From Isoetes taiwanensis (Eukaryota; Streptophyta; Lycopodiopsida; Isoetales; Isoetaceae): a stretch of DNA of 64,000 nt. The stretch is from NCBI GenBank assembly GCA_021234155.1, contig JAJEKV010000239.1:1-64000 (forward strand). The letters run 5' to 3'. The notes under the pieces are model-generated. The model was not told where the DNA came from. It saw only the letters and a list, made by a program, of their open reading frames with translations, and ran no database searches. Of the stretch, positions 24,695-33,808 are shown one piece after another (position 1 is the stretch's first letter; the number at the start of each line of letters is the position of its first letter). The translations under genes and the position numbers were made by a program.

Positions 24695-24719
24695 AAGTCG
24701 TATTTAATTAAAGTGGGAC
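24695..24719 (+). repeat. E2 left terminal inverted repeat
   Basis: Starts AAGTCGTATTTAATTAAAGT and ends GGGAC; it is the exact reverse complement of 36872-36896. Confidence 0.85.
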
Positions 24720-25559
24720 TCATTCCATTCCCATTTTTTTTCGGAACCCTGGTAATTTACATAAAGGAGCACCTCGACCCGAAAACTATCCTTAATTGAA
24801 TTTTTGAATAAAACTCGCATTCGACTTTCTTTGCGATTTTCCACAGTTAGCGAGTCGAGAACAAGAACAATGCAAATGAAACAAAGGAAATTCATTAAAG
24901 ATTGAAACCAAAGAACTAGTTGAAAAGAATTTTTATTAATAAATTGAATAGGTACAATGTATTTTACATCGGACTTGAGAGACCATGGCGGTCTTCTTTG
25001 TCCTCTGATTTACATCATCTTGGTAGGTGGTCCACCTTAGGGGATTAACTAAGCGGCTTCTTCCATGGTGTAAAGCCTGGGGGCAACTTTGAAGAGTGTG
25101 GAATGCCTCCGCGTGGAGGTGCCTCTGCGGACTCCGGCCCGACACAATCCACCCGACTTCTCCACTTTCGCCTCAGCTTGATCTTTCATCGAATATGCTC
25201 CTTCCCCAACCTCCGTGGATGTTATGCAATGCTTGCAAGATGCTTTGAGCTTCACGGACTTTCTCTTTGTTCTTTGCCTGTTCTTTATCCCGGGGGTGTA
25301 GCGAGCAACCTGAATTCGCGAGCAACCTTATCGGAAGGCGGGCAAAGAGTGTGGCGTGGCGGGAGTGCATTGCCGAAGCGATATTTCTTTTCGCCTTGGC
25401 CGGGATCCGTGCCGCCTCGGCGGTCTGTGATGCTGGCGGGATGCGTGCTTCGTGTGGGATGCGTGCACGAACCACGGAGCAAAGGAGAGTATGATTAACA
25501 ATTCACGGTGCCATTAGTCAAAGCGAAGAAAGAATGTTGAAATCAAATTACAATGGAGA

Positions 25560-25890
25560 ACATTCATTCCATACTGTTGCATCCAATGGCGTGGGAAGTA
25601 GTGTCTTTTCGACTCGCGAGTCGAGAAAGGTTATAAAAGTGAAAGTACAACCATTCTCATTAGAATATGGTTGCATCCAATCACCTGCGGAAGCATACAA
25701 ATGGTTTCGTCAGCGAGACAACCGGTGCCTTTCTCGACTTCATGAGTGAGAAAGAGAAACTTATAATGTACAAGCATTATCATAATAGTTTGTGGCTGCA
25801 TCCGGTCACACAATCAAACATACAAATGGGTCATCAGCGGGACAAGCATGCCTTTCTCGACTTCGTGAGTCGAGAAAGGCAACGAAAACT
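25560..25890. repeat. Three tandem units of about 120 bp with E2 palindromes
   Basis: Units centred on CTTTTCGACTCG/CGAGTCGAGAAAG (25605-25629), CTTTCTCGACT..AGTGAGAAAG (25729-25754) and the 12-bp stem CCTTTCTCGACT / AGTCGAGAAAGG with loop TCGTG (25851-25879). Flanks share ttgcatccaatg, tacaaatgg and gtcagcg(a/g)gacaa words. Confidence 0.8.
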
Positions 25891-26151
25891 CAATATACAA
25901 GTATATTCATTACAAAATGTTCAATACATGTGTTCGCGTTTGTTTACAATATTCACACAATTTGACTATCGGCGAGGTCACTCTTCTTGTTCACCAAAAT
26001 ATTTGTCGTCCATAGCTTTCATGATCGCCTTGCTCTGCGGATCGGGTTAGGTGAGGCTCGGATAGTTGAGAAGCACATCGGCGACAAGAATGGCAAAGCG
26101 GGATTACGCCAAAGGCGGGACCACGGTCAGAAGGACAACCACCTATCCGTC

Positions 26152-26700
26152 TCATATTCTTGGTCGATATGGCTTAAATGATTGATTGTATTTTGCGGCG
26201 TTATGATAGCACTTGTAGGCGGAGTCGTCTATGATCGGCGTGTTGTGTTTGCCATAGTCACGGAATTGCTCATAAACCCTGTCCGACCTTTTCACCATTA
26301 TATGCTTCCCCTTTGTGGCAAATTTGGATCGAGGGTCCGACACATGCTTTCGACCCTTTCGCTTCCCCAAGCGAACTTGAATTTCAAAGCTGAAATGCCG
26401 AGAACACCAAGAACATTGACAATATTTTTCTTTGCCATACAAGACCATATGCCCGCCGAATCCCGTTCGGGCACCATTCAACAATTTCCTTAGCTCTAGG
26501 CCTCGGATACACTATTTTATGCTCCGTTTTGGTGGGATCTGCGAGGTGTTAATCTCGGGGGCGTCTTTATCGTGGTATACTGCGGCTAATACTCCATTGG
26601 CGTCAAATATTACAAGCTTGGCGGGGAGCGGTGGATCAGTTGGAGTTTGGCTCGACCATATATCCGGTTCATCGGGATCCAAATGCGGGATCATTATCTT
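26152..26700 (-). pseudogene. E2 cargo: HAD/FCP1-like phosphatase gene, broken
   Basis: The minus-strand frame reads IMIPHLDPDEPDIW, then PAKLVIFDANGVLAAVYHDK. After a frameshift near 26505 it gives VYPRPRAKELLNGARTGF and, later, FRDYGKHNTPIIDDSAYKC. This order matches FCP1/NLI-interacting-factor phosphatases of the HAD fold: an Asp-x-Asn-Gly-Val-Leu nucleophile loop, an RP-x-x-KELL helix, and a distal IIDDS acidic loop. The second Asp of the usual DxD pair is Asn. Several shifts between 26350 and 26450 destroy the middle. It may be the C-terminal part of the gene containing 26961-27500. The call is from motif memory. Confidence 0.5.
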
Positions 26701-26837
26701 TTCAGGTCCTTTACGGCTGTGGCGGTGTCTTGATGCGGATTGTCTTTGTCCTTTTCATTCTCCTCCTCGCTGGCGTGAACCGCTGCCCAATGACAATGAT
26801 CGAATTCGTTGACACGGAATTCCACGAAATGATGACA

Positions 26838-26959
26838 TATGTCGAGAAAGGAAGCGAGTTTTTTCGACTTCATGAGTCGAGAATGAAAAAGGTATTGAAA
26901 GGAAGCGAGTTTTTCGACTTCGTGAGTCGAGAAACACCGATAGAACAAAGTAAACTCAC
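26838..26959 (-). other. E2 intron part with two palindromes
   Basis: The donor GAG/GTGAGT lies at 26959 on the minus strand. Downstream are TTTTTCGACTTCGTGAGTCG (26903-26930) and TTTTTTCGACTTCATGAGTC (26858-26883), each preceded by ggaagcgag, so the hairpin plus its flank is duplicated. The acceptor is not clear. Confidence 0.5.
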
Positions 26960-27500
26960 CTCAATCTCGGGTTTTCAAGAATGTGTTTGGCGACATTGGT
27001 CCAAACCGACATTTCGTCTCCGTCGACTTTGTCTCCCTCGTCCTCGTCGTCTTTCTTTGCTTCCATTTGTCTTCCTCCCCTTGAAATGCTCATGAAGCGG
27101 ATCGGGTATGACCGAATGGTTTCAACCATGTCCTTATTTCCAACCACGGATATAGGTTTCATTCCAAGCGGCATAGCCCCGAGAGAAAACAGGCCATTCA
27201 TGTACCACTCGCATACAATTTGATCTTCCTCGACCAAGCTGGTTATGAAGTATTTGATAACTCTTGGCGGATAGAATTCTATGTATAGGGACTGTCGCAC
27301 CATCTTTGCTGACCTTGTCCATCGATGGAACATCCTCCATAAATCTGCCCCCTTCGGGGTTCCATACGCTCTTGAGAGATCATGAACTTGTCGAGATAAT
27401 GATGCTCGCTAGACCACCACTTATCAGTCGGCCGCCCGATCTTGAAATCAAAACCAAAACTATGTTGGCAAAGCTTGGTGCCTTGACAAGCCAAGTGCAC
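26960..27500 (-). pseudogene. E2 minus-strand coding segment, unknown
   Basis: Frames read WWSSEHHYLDKFMISQERM, then (shifted) DKVSKDGATVPIHRILSAK, then RVIKYFITSLVEEDQIVCEW and RSYPIRFMSISRGGRQMEAK, with an acidic lysine/aspartate stretch and an end at NVAKHILENPRLR directly at a GTGAGT donor (26959). At least two frameshifts. The density of coding-like sequence is high, but I do not recognise the family. It lies just upstream of the HAD-like part and probably belongs to the same gene. Confidence 0.45.
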
Positions 27501-28180
27501 TCATGATCAAGTTAGGTATATGGAGTGCATGATCTTGTTGGTGAAGTTAATATCGTTTGCCCATTGGGAGGCGGCGGTTAATGCGATTGCGGCATGCAAA
27601 GATAAAGAAGCGAAAGTATCGGTCGGTCATGTCGGAACCGTCTTGTACCTGCTTGCTCTATGTCGGCTTTGTCATAAAAAGGGTGGGGTCTTGATCATAT
27701 TGATGGCAAATAGTGCCCCGGGTCAGTGCGGTTCGGACCACCAAATCCCTTGTGTCCCAAAGTTACGAGAAATGGGGGAGCTATCGATGCGCCTTAAATG
27801 GGACCACCCGAATCAAGCTTCCTCTTGAATTGCCATGCTTGCGTTCGAGGGGAAAGGAAGGGTTTTGGCGTGCAGCTTCAGCTTGGTGTTGATGTAGGGT
27901 TGACATAGGCGGTTCAATTCCTTCATGTCTTCCTCATCAAGGGCAGCCTTTTCCTTGTAATAATCAAAATCATGGTATTCATTAGATGCAGCGTTGCGAG
28001 AACTTCCGTGATGCCTTCTTCTAACGCCTTATTAAGCTTTGGGGCGTGGCATAATCCTTTAGATCTGCATTTTAGAACTCTGGTCTTCCTTAGTAGGATT
28101 GTTCCTTCCAAGATTTTTGCCTTGTAGGTCAAAGCGTTTCTTTGTCCGTCGGGCCACTGTATCCTCTTCATGAGCGCTTG
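27501..28180 (-). other. E2 interval with weak minus-strand coding traces
   Basis: Short open frames in all phases; the strand of neighbouring exons suggests eroded coding sequence. No motif recognised. Confidence 0.3.
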
Positions 28181-28562
28181 TCAAACAACTTGGGGTCCGG
28201 CTGCTTGGAAATTCTCCATTCTTTGTCCTTGACTTGCCTCTTGTCCATTGAGCCCATATCTCGGTCCATTTCTCCCGGACAGCCTCGGTGCTAAGAATGA
28301 GGTCATATTGGTGCGAGAGAGACTCCCTACCTTTCCTTGGTGTTCTCTTCTTCTTCTCCTCTTCTTCCTCTCCCTCATCATCTTCTGTCCCTCAGTGAGA
28401 ACATATCGCATAGTTTCTCAAAGGTCTTCCACTTATCAGGGAGCCTGTTTCCTTTAGGGCCGAGGACAACCCAATGCTTTCCTTTGTTGCCCTAAGCGTG
28501 TATGATCAGGTCGGGATAAAGGGCTGCATTGGTCATTGTACCAATGTCGAGCATGAAAGTAT
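28181..28562 (-). pseudogene. E2 minus-strand exon, unknown
   Basis: It begins at an acceptor (tttgtag, 28563) and reads TFMLDIGTMTNAALYPDLII, then after one stop KHWVVLGPKGNRLPDKWKTF and EKLCDMFSLRDRR. It continues in a shifted frame with EKWTEIWAQWTRGKS. It is clearly protein-like (glycine turns, helix-rich charged region) but broken, and I cannot name it. Confidence 0.45.
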
Positions 28563-28931
28563 CTACAAACACCGGAATAAGCGGTAAATAGTAACGATAA
28601 AAAGTCCCCTTCTTTTACTTATCGGGTTTTCACCATTTCAGTCGAGAAAGTCTACATCCTTTGATTTTACGTATTTACCACGGCTTTCTCGATGGCTTTT
28701 CGAGTGAAACCCGATGATGTCGGGGAAAAGCGTTAAGATGGTAGGGCTTTTCGACTTCGCTGAGTGAAAAGTCCTATGAGTGTCTAATTTTCTTTTTACT
28801 TCTGCGGGTTTTCGATTTCGCGAGTCGAAAGCTCTGCATCCTTTGATTTTTACGTGTTACCACGGCTTTCGACTTCGCGAGTCGAAACCCGATGATAATC
28901 GGCAAATGTTAGGATTGAGAGAGTTATTTAC
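28563..28931 (-). other. E2 intron with duplicated palindromes
   Basis: The donor GTAAAT at 28931 and acceptor TTTGTAG at 28563 bracket two related blocks (about 28624-28715 and 28806-28895, sharing gggttttc, tgcatcctttgattttac and accacggctttc). E2 palindromes are at 28748-28771, 28808-28832 and 28866-28889 (CTTTCGACTTCG/CGAGTCGAAA type). Confidence 0.55.
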
Positions 28932-30240
28932 CTTCGTGCTTCGCACTTTTCGCTGCTATTGTGTTACGGCGTGGCTAATCTTTGGCGATTCGGTTCTTTG
29001 GCGTCTCCGTAGAAAAGAACTTCTGCACTCTCGCTTGGCATATCTATCCTTGATCGCTGCGGCACCTCCTTCTCCGTCGCAATACTTGCGCCGCCCTAAG
29101 CGAATCTTGACCGTCTACAACCCGAACCGGACGTCCTTTCCCTTCCGGATCTTCCTCGGACTTCGGTGAACAACTCGCGGTCGATCGCTAAAAGGTATGA
29201 CATCGCGGGCATTGGATCTGCAGCGGGATGTCGCACCATCGAGGTTGAGAATCTCCGGCATGTGTGCTGGATTAAATTCCACAATGGTTGAACAAGGCGG
29301 CATCTCCGTGCAAACCTTGGTAGTCTAATGTCGGCGGCGGCTTGTGTGATATTCCCAGCGGATATCTTGAGCCGGCCGCTCCATTTTTACGTGCCCCTCT
29401 GTGAAATCTGATCGATCATGCGGATCCATTATTGGGAAGTCGACCATATCTTCGTCTCCGCCGTCATCTGATTCCTCCGTGTGGTGTCATCTTCCCCATC
29501 TTTGTTTTTGGTGGACTTTTTTGTGTATGAACCACAACTTCATTCCCCAACTGCGAGTGTTGTAGAGTCTTGACCACGGTAGAAGTGAAGCTCCCGTATT
29601 GAGCAGTTTTTCCACGACTCACGGAAATCTCCATTCCAAGCTCCACGGATGTTAGGGTTCCGGCCTCCTTCATCCCTTCGGATCCTTCCACCCAAGGTTC
29701 GACAATTTAAAAGCGCTGCCTTTTTTGGTGCCCTTAGCCTTGCTCATGGAAGAGTGAGAATAATTTGAAGCTGCTAATTTTTTGGTGTGATAGAACTTAC
29801 TCTTACGGCGGTCCTCGACATGTAGTGTTAAATGCTTGAATCTGGCGAGGCGGAGAGCACAACACCGATTTTCTTGTACTTGTCTCGGGAGCTCTTCTTG
29901 TCCCTTTGGTGGGAAAGCAGATCTTTCTCCTTCCCACTTGTTGATACCTCGACATACCACCAAGAATCTGGTGGTGTGTCAAAAGCTCTGTCTCCAGTCC
30001 CTCGATGGCGAAGAGCGGAGTTGACCCGGTGATCACTAGTGAGTCGAGGTGAATCTTTGCAAGAAGAAAGGATGGATCGGTTAAGGTATTCCGACAAAAG
30101 AAAAACCTCGAGCTCACACAGGGTGTTAGTCTTCTTCTTCTTCTTTGCCGCTAGAACTAGCATCCCCTCCGGCCTAAGCTTCTTGGGCCGGAGTCATAAT
30201 ACGTATGCCCTCTCATCCTCTTAGGACCCTTCTATAAATT
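28932..30240 (-). pseudogene. E2 minus-strand coding traces
   Basis: Open frames include SRCRSNARDVIPFSDRPR (about 29200), SAFKLSNLGWKDPKG (about 29700) and LDSLVITGSTPLFAIEGLET (about 30020). They are interrupted and change frame often. They may be upstream exons of the same minus-strand gene as 26.1-28.6 kb. No family recognised. Confidence 0.3.
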
Positions 30241-30610
30241 AAGTTTCCTCGTGGCGTTGTGAGTTTTAGGATTTGCATGTAAAAAGATCGGGCGTGTTCT
30301 TTAGTTTGAATTTAAGGACATGCAATCATTTATGAAAAAAAAAGCGGGCTAAAAGTGCGGCCGCGGTCGGCTTTAGCCGCCCAAACACTATTTCGAAATT
30401 TAATCACATCAAGGGACTTAGTGGCGGGGCGTAGTTTATCTTCAACTGCGGCATTGGCGACCCCGAGTTGGAGGGAGCATCGGTATGCGACTTCGGAATG
30501 GGGCGCCCTTGGCAGCGGTAAGCTGCTAACGGCGCCTTGAATGTGTGTTTTCTGGACGGCGTCCTATTGCAAAAGCGCGTCCTATTGCAAGCGGTTGATT
30601 TGATCGATGA

Positions 30611-30823
30611 GCACCGGAGACTAAGGTAGGAAGCGGAGAGGAGCTGCCGAACCACGGGGGAACTCTACAACTGCGGCGCCATGGAGCGGGGATCTGCGAG
30701 AATGTGATGATACAAGTATTAGATGAGAGTGCACTATTGATGAGACCGACAGAAGAAGCAAAGACTCTCGGTGAGGCTGCGGGATCCGTGATACAGTGGC
30801 CCAAGGAATTTCTGCGTGAAGAG
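30611..30823 (+). pseudogene. E2 plus-strand exon resembling a CACTA-associated domain
   Basis: Open to a clean donor (GAAGAG, gtgagt at 30824), this frame reads ICENVMIQVLDESALLMRPT, then EEAKTLGEAAGSVIQWPKEF. The pattern 'LLRPT-x-EA-x-TLGEAVG-x-x-x-WP' is familiar from plant CACTA/En-Spm-associated proteins (DUF8039-like domain). Upstream, YCKRLI-type pieces at 30540-30600 could be its eroded start. It suggests E2 captured, or descends from, material related to CACTA genes. Judged from motif memory only. Confidence 0.4.
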
Positions 30824-31099
30824 GTGAGTTTCAGAGATGCCTGTATTATTTTCCGTGTAGAACATGCGATGCGTGTTTAAATCATGGAACGCTCATAAGC
30901 TCAGCCGGGTTTATTGTTTCCTTGTCCGGCATTTTTCAGCCGAGAGATGATTTACTCTACGGGTTGAGAGATGCTCGGCAAGGAAACAATGAATCGGGTA
31001 AACTTGAGCAGTCCATTTTAGGTGTATTTTTTCTTGGAATGTTTTCTTAGAATGTTGTATATAGATCGGGCTAGGTCTAAGGCCGGGGAGAGATGCGGT

Positions 31100-32180
31100 T
31101 CAAATGCATCCTCTGTGGTTAGTCGAGAGAGGCCTCCACCCAGTCGGAACCACTCCTCTTCGCAATATTCGAGGAAGATGGTTCGAAGGAGAGTGGCTCA
31201 GACAGGCTAGAGGCACCTGGGACTACAAACAGGAGAATACAGTGCTTGGTTGTAGAGACCTATGCTAAGACCCAAAGGCACAGGACGGTCGGGGGCCACT
31301 TCCCTTCATAATATTGGCGGTATAGTTTGAAGGAGAGTGGCTCAGGCTGTCTCTGCGGCTGAAAAAATGCGGGGGGGCGGGCATTGCTATGTGGGATTGG
31401 GCTAAGGGATTCTCGACTTGCGAGTCGAGAATGTAAGCCTTAGCTTCCTCTCTGCAATCTCGACTCGCGAGTCGAGAATGCAGACAGCAAGCTCTGTGGT
31501 TTCCCTGTGGTTAGTTGTAGAGGCCTCCCACCGGTCAGAGCCCCTCCCCGCCAATATTGAGGAAGATGGTTGAAGGAGAGTGGCTCTGGCCCGGGAGTCG
31601 GAAACGACTCCCACCGAGGAGAATTAGGTGGCTAAGGGATTCTCGACTTGCGATTAATCAGTGTTGGTTTCTGTCCACATTCTCGACTCGCAAAGTCGAG
31701 AATGCCTTAACTCATCGAGAACTCCGGGATAGTACACATGGAGTGCGGTTGGGTAAGGCATTCGGACTCTTGGCGAGGAATGCATCTGACTAAAGCTCAC
31801 GTGGTTTCCCTGTGGTTAGTTGTAGAGACCTCCACCCGGTCGAGCCCATCGCCCTCCCTTGTCAATATTCGGCGAAGATGGTTGAAGGAGGCGGTCTTTA
31901 TTTGGGTAGAAAGACTATAGCCCCCACCGAGGAGAATTGGGTTGCTAAGAGTTGGCTTGTGGCGGTCAAAACCACTTCCCTTGGCAATATCGAGGAAGAT
32001 AGTTTGAAGGAGAGTGGTTAAGGCTATCTACTTGAGGGCACAGCGAATCCCACTAGAGCCTGCGTTTTTCGACTCATGAGTCGGCCGACCAACACCTCTG
32101 TGGTTAGTCGCCCGAGGCCTCCACCCGGTCGAGCCAGTCCTCTTAGCAATATTGATGAGCATGGTTGAAGGAGGTGGCTG
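31100..32180. repeat. Field of about six imperfect ~90-bp repeats
   Basis: The repeated theme is ctgtggttagt, then gaggcctccaccc.gtcg, then caatattg.ggaagatggtt.gaaggagagtggct, beginning near 31110, 31290, 31500, 31805, 31960 and 32095. Palindromes with E2 arms sit between units. No protein is encoded. It could lie within a long intron following the exon that ends at 30823. Confidence 0.75.
31405..31480. repeat. Pair of E2 palindromes
   Basis: ATTCTCGACTTGCGAGTCGA (from 31409) and TCTCGACTCGCGAGTCGAGA (from 31459), arms 10-11 bases. Confidence 0.85.
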
Positions 32181-32227
32181 GTTGGGGTGGGGCACACTGC
32201 GGCGCACAAAGGGCTATTGACAGGGTA

Positions 32228-32410
32228 TGACATTCTCGACTCACGAGTCGAGAAGGCTGCAGCAGGCTTAAAAAGAATGTGAAGACGTTGGGTAGCTGTG
32301 TGCAATCCCGAATCGCGAGTCGAGAATCCCTCAACCAGCCAACAGTCCAGAGTGTACACTCCCTCTTCTCGCCTCGCGAGTCGAGAAGTTCTCGACTCGC
32401 GAGTCGAGAA
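32228..32410. repeat. Four E2 palindromes, two abutting
   Basis: ATTCTCGACTCACGAGTCGA (32231-32253), a damaged copy at 32305-32328, then two back-to-back copies at 32365-32388 and 32389-32410. The last is a perfect 22-base palindrome (half-site TTCTCGACTCG). Confidence 0.85.
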
Positions 32411-33480
32411 GAAGGCCTGTACTTCCTGGACTGTTGGCAAGCTGAGGTATTCTCAACTCGCCACTCCCTTCTGCATGTCTCTGCCTTGGTGGAGGATATC
32501 TTTGTGAGTTAGAAATGCAGATTCTGTGAAGCAATTCCTATTCTTAGTTCTCAGTGGGAGAAAAACATTCCTAGTTATGTTCTGTTATGAAACATTCTTA
32601 GACAGTTTAGCTATATCTTTTGTGAATCTCTCCTAGTAATGTTCTGTTAATGCTCTGCAATATCTTACTTACTAACACCTGTCTCTGATGATTTCTATCT
32701 CGGTTGCTTGCTACTACTCTTACCACTACTCTCACTTGTGCCTGTACAATGTATTCAATTCAACCACAAGCAAGAAAAAGATACTTGTAGAAGCGAGAAA
32801 ACAATACAAAAGGAAAAAACGGATATGAGAGAGACTAGTGAGATTAATGAGAAAAGCAGAGAGAACGATGAGAGAAATGAGATTAAAAAAGGGTATGATA
32901 TTACAAAACATACACGGAAGATTTCTTTGCATGAGGAGGAAGCTCCGTGTTCGATTCCATGTGGATGCAGTCGTTACAAAGCGTGAATAATGGATTTGTC
33001 GGGGTACGTAAATTGTATCGAGGGATTAATAAGAGCCTCTAACAACGAGAATATAAGTAAATATGCGATAAAGGACTTTGAGAAAACTAAAAGCGGCAGA
33101 TAAAAAGGCCTCACTTTCTTCTCAGGCGATGCGCCCGCTCGAACACTCAATCAAGGCGAACACTTCGGTATTTGAAGGCGTCTCGATCCGTCGACCAAAA
33201 TTTCTTTGTCATAAGATGGCCTTGGAATGGCTCGGTTCGATCGATCGCCTGATCGGAAGACCCGCTTAAGGAAAATACTGGGAGCGAAGAGTGATCGAGA
33301 GAAAGCGGGGGAGGAAGAATGGTCGGGGAGAGGAAGAGGGTGCGGTTAATTCTGGCTGCACCCTCGAACCTAAATAAAAGTGCAATAATAAACTTACATC
33401 GCGTGTGGGCCATGCCCTCCATGGCGATGCAAGTACGGGTTCTTGACATGTACGCTTTCAGCCTCGAGGAGGCGCCCATT
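32411..33480. other. E2 interval without clear gene
   Basis: A minus-strand candidate start exon at 33395-33479 (MGASSRLKAYMSRTRTCIAM) ends at a GTAAGT donor near 33399. Beyond this I see only short frames. Confidence 0.3.
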
Positions 33481-33489
33481 GGCCCATGA

Positions 33490-33770
33490 CAAGATATTAA
33501 AGGTTATATGTTTATATATGTTACCTTATATTTATATATTTAATATGGTTTCAATGGTTGAATAGTATTAAAAGGTTATATATGGTTACAATGTTTACAT
33601 ATGGTTTTACAATGAATATGGTTGTATGGTTTAATATGGTTATATGATTTTTAGTTAATATGGTTGTATGATTTAATATGGTTTAATATGGTTATATTTA
33701 ATATGTTTGTATGGTTTTATATGGTTCATATGGTCATATTTGTGGTGTTTGGGGCTATATGGTTTTAATG
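33490..33770. repeat. ATATGGTT-type low-complexity repeat
   Basis: Roughly 280 bases of degenerate tandem units (taatatggtt, tatatggtta) directly in front of the DUF7869 gene. Confidence 0.85.
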
Positions 33771-33808
33771 TGAGCTTTTTCATTCAGGGAGCATGTGAGA
33801 GGAGTAAA

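Noticed and set aside
32708-32986. Secreted 92-residue protein
   Set aside because: The leucine start is pyrimidine-run DNA and the rest is a lysine/glutamate purine run; no family or context supports it.
33147-33479. 110-residue minus-strand protein
   Set aside because: Only the first 27 or so codons look coding; a donor follows and the rest is low-complexity.
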